A stretch of DNA of 64,000 nucleotides, from the NCBI RefSeq assembly GCF_036417845.1, contig NC_089982.1, forward strand, positions 47,331,684-47,395,683, written 5' to 3'. Source of the stretch: Apteryx mantelli. Taxonomy: Eukaryota > Chordata > Aves > Apterygiformes > Apterygidae. Of this stretch, positions 12,301 through 27,300 are shown piece by piece. Both the position numbers and the translations under genes were made by a program. The notes beneath the pieces are model-generated. The model was not told where the DNA came from. It did not search any database and saw only the letters and a list, made by a program, of their open reading frames with translations. Every line of letters starts with the position of its first letter. Position 1 is the stretch's first letter.

Positions 12301-15300
12301 GTTGTTAACTTTCGATCGATCTTACATAAAGTAAACCCACAAGCTAAACCTATAATAATCTAATATTCTATATCCAATTATCTTCTATTTAGCCATGGTT
12401 TTTTTCGGTGTTCCTTTATCTGTGTGCTGCTTGTGTAGCCATACCTACTGTTTTAACTGTTCAACCATCATTTTCCCTGGAATCAAGAGCACAAACCAAG
12501 AGTTTTGGTTTCAGATATTATTCTTTATTTTAGTAAATTGTTATGTAATTAGCTGAATGGCTTTAACTTCAGAAAAAAAGTGGTTACTAATGCTGTCAGT
12601 TATGTTTTCATCGAGATTGGAAAAAGTCTCTGTTGTAGTTCCGAATGCCCAAAATTTTAGTATTTCTGGATATATGTGACTGGTACTTTAATTGCATAAA
12701 AAATTGTCCTCTGGAATTTGTAGTTTTACTAAACAGTTAAAGAACATTAAGTTGAAAAATCAGGTGCTTTGAGACTATTTTGTGTCATTTTGTTATGATG
12801 ATGATACTTTAAATAATAAGATGGATTTCTTTTTCCTTGGTGACTTATGTCTATAACATGAGATGGATTGCAAATGAACTGCAGGGTAATGGAGTTTATA
12901 GACATGTTCTCTCTAGAATCTCTGTTTGCTGCAGAAGTTAGAAGAATGAATACTGTTGGCAAAGAGAAAGGAAGTCTAATTGCCAAAGTGCTAGTCTGTA
13001 AGAGAGCTGTATCTTGTAACGTTTTTCTGTAAATTTGTGTTCTGTTGTCAGGCAGACTCCTTTATTAGAATTTTGAAAGGTTAAATATGGGTGTCTCCTT
13101 TTCTGAAGACACTTTGAACTTAATTATTCAGAACCTTTAAGCACTCTAACTACAGTTAGTCATATCTTTGACTTTATCAAGCCTGATCATTCAATCTGAT
13201 CCTGATCTTATTCTAAATAAGCACCCCAAATAAGTTTTTTTTTAATTTTTTTCTTTCTAAGTTTCCTAACTGAAATTGGAAGAATTATAGTCTCACAAAG
13301 ATAGCTTCATATATTAACTCATTGATATTTATCTGCCAAGTAGATACCATAAGAAGCTGAGAAAATGGAAGATACAGTTGATCATCCAGCTTCATTTTTA
13401 TCCTTCATATATATGCATTAGAGAGAAACTTTGTTAATATTGTATGCTTTTGTCAACCAGTAGGTTCCTTTGGGGTCTGTGGGTTGCTGTTATAATACTT
13501 GCACAAAATTCTTATAGATACAATTTTTTTCCAATTTTCCATTCTATTGCTAGTGTCTTCAGAAAGGTATTTCCCCTTCCATACAATTGATATTAGTCAA
13601 ATATCTGGAAACAATATTTTATCTTCCTTAAAACTGTTACACAGCAATGCATCACATAACCAGCTGTTGCTCTTCATCAGTTTTGTTTTGAAGGACAGTT
13701 GATCCTGCAAAATACTTGATCGCTTTTGAAGACTCTCTTGCTCTCTCGCTCTCTCTCTGTTTATATCTTTATTTATTCAAAGTTCCCTCTCCTTTGTAGG
13801 GCTTGAAAAATTTACTTGACGTTTGGTAAATCAAATGTAACCCTCCTACTCTTTCATGGTCATTTGCTGAGCACTAGCTGCAGCTCCTTGAGCTAAAGAT
13901 CCCAATCCTCCTTACTCAGTTTAATGTTTTTCTGTGTAATATTCTTCAGTCCATTAATCTACCCACCATATAGATCTGTCCTTAAATGAGACATTCTATA
14001 GCATAGTGGGAAGAGTAAATTTCCTTGTCTGGGCCTTACCTTAACACATGCTGAAGCAGACAGTAGTATATTGAAACTTAGCAGAATTGGTCTTCACCCA
14101 TCTATACAAGAAGGATCTCTTCTGCAGAAACTCTCACTGACGCAAGTACAATTATTTTCATGTATTAGGATTCAGCTGCCATCCCAGCAGAAGTCATATG
14201 TTTGAAGAGGTTTCAACTATGGGTAATTTAAACATCCTGTGTATGGGTAGTACTTTCTGTTATGCTCACAGGGTCTGGTTTGGATTAATATAAGTTCTAT
14301 GCAGAAATGAATTCTTTCTGCAGCCATGTGGAGCCTGCTGTGCCATTTGGGCCACTGCATAGTCGCAGGCTGTGATCCATCTAGACATCCTTGTGAATCT
14401 TGGTGGTTGCAGATGGTTGGCCATTGCAGCCTTCTAGTTAAGGTAAAGAAACAATTGTTTCTGCAGGTCAATGGAACTGGCATTGCATCAGTTGACAACT
14501 GGGTTGCACCTGGGAGGTTTGTATCATATGCAGACTTGTTTTTAAGTGAAATCAGAGATTCTGTAGAAGTTGACAGCCCTACTTGCCTGCTCTGAATAAA
14601 TTCAACAAAGCTCATTGAGCGTCTTTTTTAAATCCCTCTTATATTCCCTATATTAATTCACTTTAACAGTTTATGTGCAAAAACAGCATTAAAATTGTGT
14701 TAATATGGCATATAAATAGCAATTATATTTTAATGAAATGAGAGTATCTCCTTAGTTATGTATCTTGATTTTTTTGTATTTGAAGTTTTGATTTTATTCT
14801 TAGCATGTAGCTATGTTTAATAATACTCAATTTGATTCTTAAACTAATTCCTGTTACTTTCATATGTCCAAAAAAACTTTGAAATTTGTGTGTCATAATG
14901 AGCATTTACTCTGAATTCCAAGTTTGATATGATCTGCAAATGCAATTATGGTTAAATTTGTGCCAGAAAATAGTTCTGTAAGAAACAACCTTACAGCATT
15001 TCTAAAATCCATAAAAAAATCTTAGGCTGGACTAGTATTAGATTACTAGTACTTCTCGCTTCCTTCACTGCTTAGATAGGCATATGGAGTTGTTCTTTGT
15101 GCCATTACTACTGTTAACCAGCCATTACTACTGCTTAGTAGACATCTCTCTTCTTACACATCTGAATCGCTTACCAATTTGCTTTAAAAAGCCCCTGTTG
15201 TTTTTTTAAGCAAAGTAATTAATGAAGTCTTAATAAAAAGTGCCTGTTGATAGGGGACTACTTGACTAAATGTATTGTGCACTGAGTTGAAAGTACATGT

Positions 15301-18300
15301 GTTCATATCAATTTCTCATATTTCATCTTAGTAGTATTTAATATAAGTTACGCATTTGTGTTAGTGAAAAAAATGTTTGGTATGAAGGTAGTGCTGCACT
15401 TCATTAATAATCTGTATCTTCCCGTGAGAGTCACATTGAGGTGCCTTGTAACATAAAATTGAGAAGAACAGCACAATGAAGAAAGTAATTTGTGGAGAGG
15501 AGTAAACTTTGAAGTGGCCTGCTCTTGTAGTTGTAAGTCTAGCAAAGGAGCTGTGTGAATGTGTGCGATCTTGGTCATGCTGTAGTACGTAAATGGATCA
15601 TAGAAAAATGCCAGGCTCATGTGCTCTAGCTAGTAGCATTTTAACACTATTGGGGATTAAATATTGGGCTAGCTGGAGAATTGGTCTGACCCAGCAGAAC
15701 ATTTCTTGTGTTCTTATGTTAAAGTAAGTTATTGCCTCATTCTGAGCAGAGCTAGTAGTTTGAGAAACAATAGTACAAAATGGATCTAATTTTTTATTTT
15801 TTTCCTGGTATTTCATCTACCCTCTTATTCCTTCAAGGACCTTTTTCTGTTGAAGCTTTTAAATTCCCTACAAATGATCATTTCCCTCACATCCAGTAAA
15901 GAATTAACAGTTTAGACTTACAATAATGGTCAAATAGTGTTTCAGCAGTTTGGTGCAGATTTTTAATGCTGTTTAGCAGAGCTGGTCTGGAGGAGACTCT
16001 TGTTTCAAACACCAAAGGCATAGTTTACTATAGAGTAATGTAAGAGCTTCGCTTTTTATTTTCCACAGTTCACTTCAACTTTTTTACTAGACAGTGTTAA
16101 GTATTACAAAAATTTAGAAAGCTTCTCCAAAAGAGAGAATGCTAAGTCATCCATAGTTGTTCTAAGCTAGTGGTTTGAAGACATTTTGTTGACAAGTTGC
16201 TTAATATGCTTCTGTGTAAAGTATGTTAGCACATGGAGTATTTTGTCCAGCTGTCTTTGTGGGGAATGAAGAGAAGAAGGGAGCAGAGAGGGCATTACAC
16301 TTAAATTTAGAAAGTATTGACCATGACTGCAGAAGAAAATGAGAATAATGAACAATTTCAACTAGTAAATCAAGAAGTATTCAGGATTTTCAGGTGCCCT
16401 CTCCCACTTTTTTTTTTTTGGTCATTAATTCATTCTTGTGAATGATATTAAAATCCCTTTCTTGTGTAGCACTGGAGCCTGTGAACATCTGCTTGGCTTT
16501 ATTGCTGATAGGTTCATTTGTACCTCATAAAACACAAGACTGTTGTTCAAACATAAAGCCTATATTTTATATTTTTAAGGTACATATGTAAAAGGTTTGT
16601 GAACAAAATAGATTTTGGGTTTTGTTTTGTTTTTTAATGTTCTGTCTTCATATTGTAGTTTAATGAATTTCTGTTTTACAGGCAAAAATGTCACAGGTTA
16701 AACAAGTGGGCCTTTTAGCTGCTGGATGTCAGCCATGGAACAAAGATGTGTGTGCAGCTAGTGGAGACAGATTTGCCTACTGTGCTACCCTTGCTATTTA
16801 TATTTATCAGGTAACATTATTTTATTTCACAGACGAGTTGCATTTTACATTGTTGTCTATCTCACTTTCAATCCTTTCAGTAAATGTTTCTGCAATAATT
16901 CTGAAAGTATGTTTGCTACTGAGAAGCTGTCTATGTAAAATTTGATCTTCCGTTCAAGGCATCTCTTCCAAATTATTTTTCCTGCTTGTTACAATTAGTA
17001 CACAAAACCAATGTGAACATTATATTTGAAACTGTCTGTTTTCAGAATTGTTCATGAAAGACAGGCTATCAATACAGCAAGCACTCAGGAAGAATGTAGT
17101 CATAGAAGAGCAGATTGTGAGAGAGTAATGAAGCAAGTCGATGATTTCAGTTAAAGTTATAGTGTAAAAGTAGTCTTCTGAAATAGTTCTAATCCACTGT
17201 GGGGAGCTTGGGACAGGGATTTTCAGAGCTGTGGATTCAGTGGCCCATCATTCTTTGACTGGAACAAGTTACTCCTCTTGTTGCACAGCAGTGTGTCTTT
17301 TGAAGTGCCCAGTTACTATACATCAACTTGTAACAAAAAAAAAAAAAAAAGAAAGAAGGAAATGCCATCACATTGAGAATTTTGATGAGGGAGGATGTCA
17401 GGAAGTAGTGGGTAGGCTTATCTTAACTGCATCAGTTACAATGCTAGCGAGAGTAAAAGAATCAAAATTTACTGTGTCAGATTGTGAGGTTTTTATTTCT
17501 TTATAAACCAGCTTAAGTGATTTAAGAAATGAGAAGGAATTTCAAATTCATTTTCATATTCTATACTATTTAATCCTTTGTAGTTTCATAATGATTGTTA
17601 CCATAAATCATTATGCCATATGCCCTTACCATAAATGAAGCATTTTAGAATCCTGATATGAAAATTGTGTTTGAGTGCAATTATTAATCGAGTATAATAC
17701 TTTTTAAGTGAAAAGAGGAGAGAATATGATAATATTGGTTGTGCTGATTGAATATTTGACAACTTTTCTGTGCAGGTCAAATACGTAAGAATGACAAGCG
17801 CTGAGAATTGTTAAATGCAGTATAAATTTGTCTGTAAGCCTAAGTACAATACTGTTATTTGAACTGGTCTCCAAACCAACAATGTTTAAAGTGATTTTAT
17901 GACATACTTATTTCTAAAATCAATTTGTACTTTTTGTTTAGCTGGATCACCGATACAATGAATTCAAACTCCAGGCAATTATGTCTGAGCATAAGAAGAC
18001 AATCACAGCCATATCTTGGTGTCCCCACAACCCAGACATGTTTGCAAGTGCCAGTGCAGATAGTTTAGTAATTGTTTGGAATGTGGCTGAACACAAAGTC
18101 ATCGCCAAGCTGGACAATACAAAAGGTATTTCAGACATGGACATCTATTTGTTACAGCTCTTTCATCTGCAGTTACCAAAAACAGTTGATATACAGTAAA
18201 CTGTAAGCGATTCATAGGCTAGTGGTTTATCAGGTAAATAGCACAATATTCGTGTGGTCAGATTTTAGAAAGTAATGTTAATGTATTTGAGTAGATTGCG

Positions 18301-21300
18301 CTGAATTATCTAGAAATTGGTGAAGAAAGAGTTTATTCTTTTAAGTACTTAACCAATTCAAGAATTTGCCATTATTTATTTGACATTGATATCTTTTTGA
18401 GCAGAAAAACCATCATCATACAAAAGGATAAATAATTAAGATTTAAGCCTTGTATTTTTTCATGCTAACTTTACAGAAGTGAACACAAATACAATATAGG
18501 CTTACAAAGTCAAGGATAAATTATCAATGAATTTGAAGAAAGGTTTTTGTATAAGTATTCTAGCATTTGATGCCTACCTGCATCTTATCTCAGGTCTTGA
18601 AACTGCTGATTGGGAGATCACAGTAGAGGATTAGGGGGTTAAAATCTGTGCCTGTCGCCTTTCCCTGCCCAGTCTTGATTCATTCCTTTCAGTCAAAACT
18701 AGTACCTGTATTTCTGTTCTTACAGGCAATCTCTTTAGCAGGTGTCCGTGATTCCTACATTTGCAAACTTAGAAAACAGGTTAGGTGCAACCTGAGGACA
18801 GTTGGTCTTTTGGGTTCTTCTGAGATGTTTTGGCACTCCCTATTTTGTTCTTTCCAGAGTGTGAAACATACCTCTGAAAATCTTGTGCATTTGCATGTCC
18901 TGCAAAAGGAATAAATAGGGGAAAACACTTTGATTATTTTACAATCTCAGTTTTGACTCAAATTATACACAAAGACTGATATTTATTTTTCAATGGCTAC
19001 TTCACGTCTTAAAAAAAAAAAACAACTAGTTGAGCCTATAAATATATGTGAAAGAAATAGATTTTTCATTATTTTTTTTAATTACTTTTAGGATAGTGTG
19101 TTTAAATCTCCTATTAACAGTACTTTTTCTCTCTGACACTACCATATTAAAATTTCTAAATAAAAACAGCTGTGAATTTTCAGCTTGAGGAATTTGTCTT
19201 ATGGTCACTTACTCCTTCAGTCGCACATTATTAAAATATGAGGATAATGAGTGTTGGAGGTGTTAAGGTCAAAATCTTTAAACTTGCATGCCTAAAGTTA
19301 GGCCTTAAGCAACTGAATTCAAACTGTCAGATGTCCAGAAGGAAGCTGTCAAGAGTTCTCTTTAATTACAGAGCTTTAGTTTTCTGTCATAAACTATCTT
19401 TCTGTTATGTGTATCTCTAAATTAAATTTCATTGTGTTTTGCAAAAATAGGCATTCTAAAGTTAGCGATATTTTACCATCTTGGTAGCAAATACCTTACA
19501 GTAAAAAGCATAATGATGAGTAAAATTGTGAATGAATGAGGTATTGTTTACAGGACTAGGCTTATCGTCTGTAATAGGCATGCTTGTCCTTGGCACTAAC
19601 GAAGTCAAGCATAGGTATCATAAAATACAGCCCATCAAAGTATTATTAAAATGATTTGAGAAATAATTCTGCTCCTGGCATATGCATATGTGTAGTTTAC
19701 TTTATGCTATAAGATATTCGCACAGTTCTCTAAGTTTCAATTTCATCATTCTTAATATAGAAAAATGATTTCTATAGCTGTGTAAGACAGATGCTGGGCT
19801 AAGCAATATTACACTGTATTTCATATCCTGGTTCTTATAAGATTATTTGTATGTTTCAGGAATTCCGGCCTCGCTTAGCTGGTGCTGGAATGTGGGTGAC
19901 TCGGTTGCATTTGTGTCCCACAGAGGCCCCTTGTACATTTGGACTATCTCAGGACCTGACAGTGGGGTAACTGTACATAAGGAAGCACATAGTTTCTTGT
20001 CAGATATCTGTCTGTTTAGATGGCATCCAAAGAAAAAAGGAAAAGTAGTGTTTGGACATACTGATGGAAGTCTGTCTATTTTTCAGCCAGGTAAAAACTG
20101 ATATGCTAAAATAGTCATTTGTCTCTGTATATGGGTGTAAGTCTACACTTTTTTCATTTAGGTTTTATATATATACACCCATATATAATACTTGTTCATA
20201 GTTTTCCTGCTCTTCTATATCACAAAAATGTTTGTTTAGATGGAGAGTGCAGAGCAATTTGTCTTTGTGCTTACTCCCTTTTGTGACCAATAATGCTGCA
20301 ATGCTTTGGAAAGTATAATAAAGTGATTTTTAGGGAGTGATAACAGCCACAATCTTCTACTGTACTGTATTTCCCAGTAAATTTGTTCTCCTGAATGGGC
20401 TGGCTTGGATTTTGATTTTATTTGCATCTCATGTTCTACAGTCTCCTGCCTTTTTGTAAATAGGATCTTATGTCATACTTCATATTATCTTCAGGATTCT
20501 CTTATATCAAAGAGTATCTGGGCAAGAATTTCTCTTTCCGTTGTCTGTAATGCACCCAACACATTTATATGTACTTTATAAATAGTCCAGTACTGCAGTA
20601 ATGAATGTGTCTTGTTGATAAGGAGCTGTTCTTTGGAGCTAAATTTGGAGCTAAAAATTAGACATTGAAAAATATATTTTATTATGTCAGTGCAATCTAA
20701 GTACCATTACTGTGATTGCGCCTTCATAAACGACTTTAGTACATGTTTTAACGTTTGGATATAATTGAAAACATAGGCTTATCCAAGTTAATTATTTTAT
20801 CAGCTAAGGTTTTCTAGTTGACTTTACTATTTCTAGTCTAAATTCATCTGGTGGCTTTTCAGAAATAGCAATACTTAGAAGAAAGTGGTATTCGTAGAAT
20901 GAATAAGTCCTCTATTTAAAAAAGAAAAAAAAAGAGAAAAGAAAGCAAAGACTTAGCACTATCCAATAAGGGATAGCAAGTTATTTGTTTGTATTCTGAT
21001 ATCAAAGTTCAGCCCTTATATGCCTCTTGTAAGATGTACTATTACTTATTTTTGGATCAGAACTTAGTTTGTCGCCAAGTGACATCAGTTTAAAAAAAAA
21101 AAGTTCTTATTACTTAATTCTATAAGATTCAGTCCTTTTGTAGTCCAAACAGTGTCCTACAAAACACCATCTTGAGCAAACCTGAACATCCACAATTCTT
21201 GTTAATTGCTTGAAAGTTCAGAAGGAAATTCGTTGAAAGCTCCAGCCTTTCTTTTTAAGTGCGAGTCACTGTGGACTAATTAGTAGACTAGGTACCTTTT

Positions 21301-24300
21301 CTTTTAGTATTGTTAGTACTTAGGGTTTTCTTTCTTGGCTGTACTTTGTAGTCTGGAGTTAATTAAAAGAAACTTCCATTAGTGTAATACAACATTTAGT
21401 GTAAAGAAAAAACAAACAGGGATTTAAGATGAGTGCACTATTTTTAAAGAAATACAGTGCAGTCATTTAGAGCAAAGTGGTCTGTACTAGTTTACCTTTC
21501 ATTTGTTCTCAAAATAAAGACTGCTCACTTAAATGGCCTGTGAGTCATTCACATGATTCACAGTGCTGCTGTCTTCTTTTAATGGAAAATAAAGCTTAAC
21601 CATTAGGGTTCCTGTAAGCTTTGCTTATGGACTATATTTTTGAAGCTGCAGTAAAACTGAATAGCTCCCAGATCTCTATACTCCCCCCTGCAGTTGACTG
21701 TGCTTTTTAAAGAACACTGCAGTGTTTGAATATGACTGGTATTGTTTACTAGTCTCTCAAGAGGACTTTTGTGTTCATTTTTCGTAAAGCTGACTGAAAA
21801 TGACAATTCTGCTTTATTGTCAGTTTTGAAGTTCAAAATTTCCTTTCAGCTTTCATTTAAACAAAAATTCTGAACTGAAGCATAAGCGGGGCACATTGTA
21901 AAAGAGGGTGAAAATGCTAAAGTTTTTGCCTCATTTAAGGCAGGTACCTTTGTCCTGATGATAGTCTCACTGACACTAAGCTGACCAAACATGAGCCTGC
22001 CCCAACTAGGGAGCCACATTGGCATGTTAATATTGCATTTTTCCCAATCTCTTATACTCCTCTGTCTAGGAAGTGACTATGCAATTTATACAAAGTGTAA
22101 CAGGCACTATGGGAGATACTGGGGTTCCTAGGGAATAAAGTTCGTGGACAGAGCAGTTAGACCCTGTGCTAGAATAATGCTGAGACTATCAGTCTGGCTG
22201 GCGTCTCTAAACATGCTGGCTAGAGAGCTTTTGAAGGAAGAGGTAGTCAGGGGCGGTACAGATTTTAAGAACAGGCCGTTTAGTTCTTTTGGGTGATTTC
22301 AGGAAGACATTGCCAGTAATTTCAGATCGGCTAAAATTGGTGAATAAACTGCTGGACAAAAATTCTTAGAATTGTAAACTAATTCCTTTTGCAAATCAGG
22401 GTCTTTAATTATTGCAGAATCCAAAAGTCTTTCTTTCAGGAATTATACCACACGTACGTAGTGTAGTACATAAGTAAGAAGTATGTAATAAGAGGCTACT
22501 ACATATAAAAGTAAACTGAAAAAATACAATTAAATTTCAATGATTGAGAGAATGTGGAGAATTTGTGAGGGGAAGAAAAGTGAGAAATCATTCTGATATT
22601 TTGCTGAACAAGTTCTCCAAAAAAAAAAAAAGCATGATTTCCCTTTCAGACAAGGTTTGTCTGAATTATACTTAAACTAGTGTTTTCTATTTCTAGTGAG
22701 ACATCAAAATTAGAAAATATTTCATTAATTTGTTTTATTAAGGCCATTTCATTTTTATTTTCAAAAAAATTTGAAATTCTTCTTTAACAATGAATAACTT
22801 CCCTTCCCCAATATTTACCTTTGAATGTTTAAATCAGATTACACCTGTCATCTGCCAAACTCTTAAGTATCCTTAAAGCTTACTCCTCATCCTTGAAAAG
22901 GAAAAAGGAAAAAATCACTTGTATTTTATACAAACATATGTGGAATGGAGAAATTAAGACATTTATATCAGTTTATGCAGCTATTAATTGTAGCAGAGTC
23001 TTAGTTGTTATTCCCTGTCTTTCTGGTAATTGTTTTATACAGTTTTATACAGTTGCCTCAGATATAATGTGCACCAATAAGCATATTTTTCAAAAAATTA
23101 TAGTGAGAGTGAGTTATTTTAATATTAAGAAAGAATGTTCTCCAGTGAACAAAAATTTTTCCACAGTATGTTTAGTACTAATAGGAATAGGTTTTGTTCT
23201 ACATCAATCATTAAGTGAAACAGGTAGGTCTTGGCATTTGTCATAATGTGGCAAATTAATTGTATTCTTCATTGTCAAAATTGAAAGGTAGAAAAAAGAT
23301 GAATCATGGTAGATGTAAATTCATTATTTCTGCAAATGTCCAAAATTAATTTTTTTAAAGGAAAATCACAACTTCAAAAACAGGTCTCTGCAGTTATTTA
23401 TTCATTTGGAGTGCACCCTGTCTTATAAAACTAAGTGCCAGCTCTCCATAAAAACACAAAAGTAGAAAATAAACATGATAAAAATTGTGGGCCATGGTAA
23501 TATGGGTCATGGAGTGAAATATGTCTTCTGTTATGTAGATGTCTGATTAGATATTTAGTGGCCTATTCTGGCTTTAAAACCTATCATAATTACATGCTTA
23601 ATTTTGAAAAAAAAATCTAAAATCGATTGTTCATAAATGTTTGCAAAACAAATTGTACCTTCTTTGATCATTGTGATTTTTTTTTCTCTTTTCTAGTTCA
23701 TATTGCTTTTATTTTGTATTTGCTGTGTTATGCAGATTACTTACACTCAAATAACTTGTATCTTGGGCTATGCCTATACTCATGGGCCTGCATATATAAT
23801 TTAATTTTTCATTAATACAAATTTGCTTTAATAAACCCAAAGCCATTTCTATTTTTTGCTGTATTAAAGTAATCTCTGCTGGAGTCAGAACTGCTTTTTC
23901 AGTCAAAGTCACCTCCATTAATTTCTCTGGGACTGCCAGCTGAACAGGCTACTAAGCATTTCGGGGAGAGATGTGAATAGTCTGCCTGCCAGAGACAAAA
24001 ATGATGCTTGCAAACCTTGTAGCTACTGAAAAAATATATTTTATTTTATTTTAATATAATCTGTTTTCTTTTGTTTTTAAAGGTTCTAAAAGTCAGAAAC
24101 ATGTCTTAAGACCAGAGTCTCTTGAAGGGACAGATGAGGAGGATCCGGTTACAGCGCTGGAGTGGGATCCTCTGTCAACTGACTACCTTCTTGTTGCTAA
24201 TTTACATAATGGTATTCGCCTAGTTGATTCTGAATCTCTGACCTGTATCACAACTTTTAATTTTCCCACTGCAGCAGCATCAGTTCAGTGTTTAGCCTGG

Positions 24301-27300
24301 GTTTCCAGTGCACCTGGAATGTTTATAACTGGAGGTAAGCCTTTTATTTCCTGATTTATGGAAAGGGTATGAATATAGCACTAAGTTTTCAAATTTAATC
24401 TTTCTGTATCTTAACATTTCCACCAATAAAAGCATGTATGCTTTAATTTATTGTAGGAAATAAACACAAAACTAGGGAAAATAATAGAAAATTACTCTGA
24501 GCAGTTTTGACATGTTTTTTGTTTGTTGGCTGCACAAACAAATGACTTTAAACTTTTTTTGTTTTATACTAAACAATATTTTCCTCATGCATACTTTAGC
24601 AGCATATATTAGAGTTAGTCTGAGAATAGGGACAAGCATGCATTGTACTAGTGGTTGTTACTTCTTGCTCCCTTACTTTCTGTTTCCTGCCTTTTTTTTA
24701 TGAACCGTAGAGGAGATTAGAGCCCAGACTGGAGAATTAATGAATGAGGAAAGTGGGACTGTGAAAGTATTTTATAGTGAAAGAGATTCCATAGAGTTTA
24801 TCTACTGAACTCTGAATAGTTAATAATTATTTGTTGTTAATAGTGATATTACCATGAAGATGTTAATGCCTGCCTGTAAAATTATTTTTAAGGTTATAAA
24901 TTTAATTCATTATTATATTTTTGCTTAAATCAGTCCTTAAACTACATGCACACATGTATGGAAAAAAAGAGTGTAATAAATCCAAAAAGTTAATTAGGTT
25001 TTGTGTTTTTTAAATCTCAGATTCTCAGGTTGGTGTGTTGCGTATTTGGAATGTTTCACGTACAACACCTATAGATAATTTTAAATTGAAGAAAACTGGT
25101 TTCCATGGTTTGCATGTGCTAAGTTCTCCTCCCAAAAAAAAGCGTAAGTGTAATTTTGACCATCTTTTATACCAATGGATGCAAATTAAGAAAATATTGT
25201 TTGAGAATCTTGATATATCCAAGTCAAAATCTCTGTGATGTTCTGTCAGTTCTGTAGTCAATAATTAAACAAACTGCCCACTGGATATTTAGACAAGTGA
25301 ATGTGGAGAGGATCAAGCTCATTCTAAGGGCCTTCTGTAGTAGGCCAGGCTTAATATAGGAAGTCTTCACTTCTTTGGTTTTAACCTCACTGGAGTACAA
25401 AGCAATTTCCTCATTATATTTTTTTTTTGTTAAATGAAAAAATAAAAATGATCTTAATGTGTTTATATGTTTTGCTTTTTTTATTAAGCATTTTCATCAC
25501 AATCTCCTACTAAAAATCATCATACATCCTCAACAAGTGAGGCAGTTCCTCCTCCAACTTTAACCCAAAACCAAGCATTTTCTCTTCCTCCTGGTCACGC
25601 TGTCTGTTGTTTCATGGATGGTGGAGTGGGGCTTTATGACATGGGAGCCAAAAAATGGGATTTCCTTAGAGATTTGGTATGTCTCATTTCCGTCTCTAAA
25701 CTCAGTAATGGTACAGTTATGTTTGGTTTATACAGCTTCTTCTAACAACAAAAAACAGAGGATAGTCTTCATAGCACTGTAAAAGGAAAGCAGTTTCTAT
25801 TATTAAAAAGAGCCTAAGTTTCTAGGAACCCAAATGACAGTTCTTAATGTGTTGGAAGCAATTCCTTATTGCAAAAAAATGAATCCTGTTAGAAATATTC
25901 TGACAACTTTTTCATCCAGAAATAAAGCTTTTTTTTCTTTTTAACTGAAATTTTAATTTAATTTTTATCCCCCCCCCAAATTTTTATCTCCTCTCTCCCT
26001 CCTTTCCCCCCCCCACCAAAAAAAAATATCTAGAGGGTTTTCTATTGTCTAGAGAGAATCAGAGGGAAGATATCTTAGGTCACACAGCTTAAAATGACAA
26101 AAAGCAATAATCAGATCTTCTCTGAAGCACAAGTTCAAAACTTAGTCTATAACATATTAGGTGAGCCTCCTCTCCCCAGGCTGTACGCCCCCACTTCATT
26201 GGTTATTCTTGAGGATTTATCTCTTCTCCTCTTTCCCCATCCCTTTTTCCTTGAAAAACTTCAGTAATTTTGGAGTGTTCTAATATGTGTTTGAAGAGAG
26301 GCTGCTGGTTGCTGTTCTACTTCTATTTGTATGGATTTTGTTTCTGAAGAGCAACTGATGCTTTAAAAAAAATCCTCACTTAGACAAATACATGAAAAAC
26401 GGATCTAGTTTAACGCCACAAGAGCGTGCCTTAGAAAGCAAGCAGCTGAGATGTGAAAGTTCTAAAGGATTTATTTTTTAAATTACAGTAGAGCGTAGAC
26501 TGACTCTATTTAGAACATGGAAAACTAAGTGGAACATCAGAAAATTTGTTATAGAACATGAGTCATAACATTCAACATACAAAGCTTTTTTTTTTTTATA
26601 AGTCAGATGCACTTTACCTAAAGGGCAAAATTAATTCTGTTTTAAAGTTTATTTTCTTGTGTTCTTCTAGCTTAATATTTTTAAATTGTATTTTGTAGCA
26701 ACTCACTGAGTCCCTGATGTTGCATCATCCTGTTGTTTAAGGACAGATTTTTTTCTGGTGTATTACAGAACTGTTGTTAACAATGATCTGAGAGAGGGAG
26801 GAGTGTTATGATCCAGGTTATTATATGCCTTTTAATTTTGACTGATTAGCCATAACATAAGGGTTTGTTAGAACTCATAACTGGTCTGATAGGTTATAAT
26901 ACACTATATTTTAGAGTTTGATCTAGAGTTGGACTTACGAATGAAATTAAATATAATAAAAATGTTTCTCTCTCTTTTTTTTTTTCTTAAGATCCTAAAA
27001 GTTTAAAAGACTAACCTGAGCTAGTGGAATTTAGCAATGTTAATTTATGATATTGGTCCTCAAATGGCTCAGGAGAAATGTAGATGTTATTTCTATTTGA
27101 TTTTTAATTTACTAACTATTGCTAAATGGTTTTGAGCACTTTGATAATGGTGTTAGAAGGCTTTTCATACCAACTAAGACATAGGTCATGATACTAATTC
27201 CCTTTATATTTTTTTTATTTAAGGGACATGTTGAGACCATCTTTGATTGTAAATTCAAGCCTGATAACCCTGATCTTCTTGCTACAGCATCATTTGATGG

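Larger units (their letters stand above)
6353..16681 (+). other. WDR17 intron between coding exons 1 and 2 (10.3 kb)
   Basis: This is the largest intron of the gene in the window. It holds homopolymer T (about 6882-6903), an (AT)n tract (11001-11018), a CT-rich tract (13732-13759), an 18-bp tandem duplication (8224-8259), a near-perfect palindrome (8984-9007), a 9-bp-arm palindrome (9240-9258) and a short hairpin (9544-9564). Overlapping antisense open frames at 14217-14615 have no recognisable homology. No exon or RNA gene is recognised. Confidence 0.75.

Noticed and set aside
22893-23246. 117-codon plus-strand frame in the intron between WDR17 exons 4 and 5
   Set aside because: The translation shows no family motif and the joined WDR17 frame needs no exon there.
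25966-26015. C-rich and pyrimidine-rich tract, considered as a regulatory element
   Set aside because: Looks like ordinary simple sequence; it is not next to an acceptor and has no recognisable motif.
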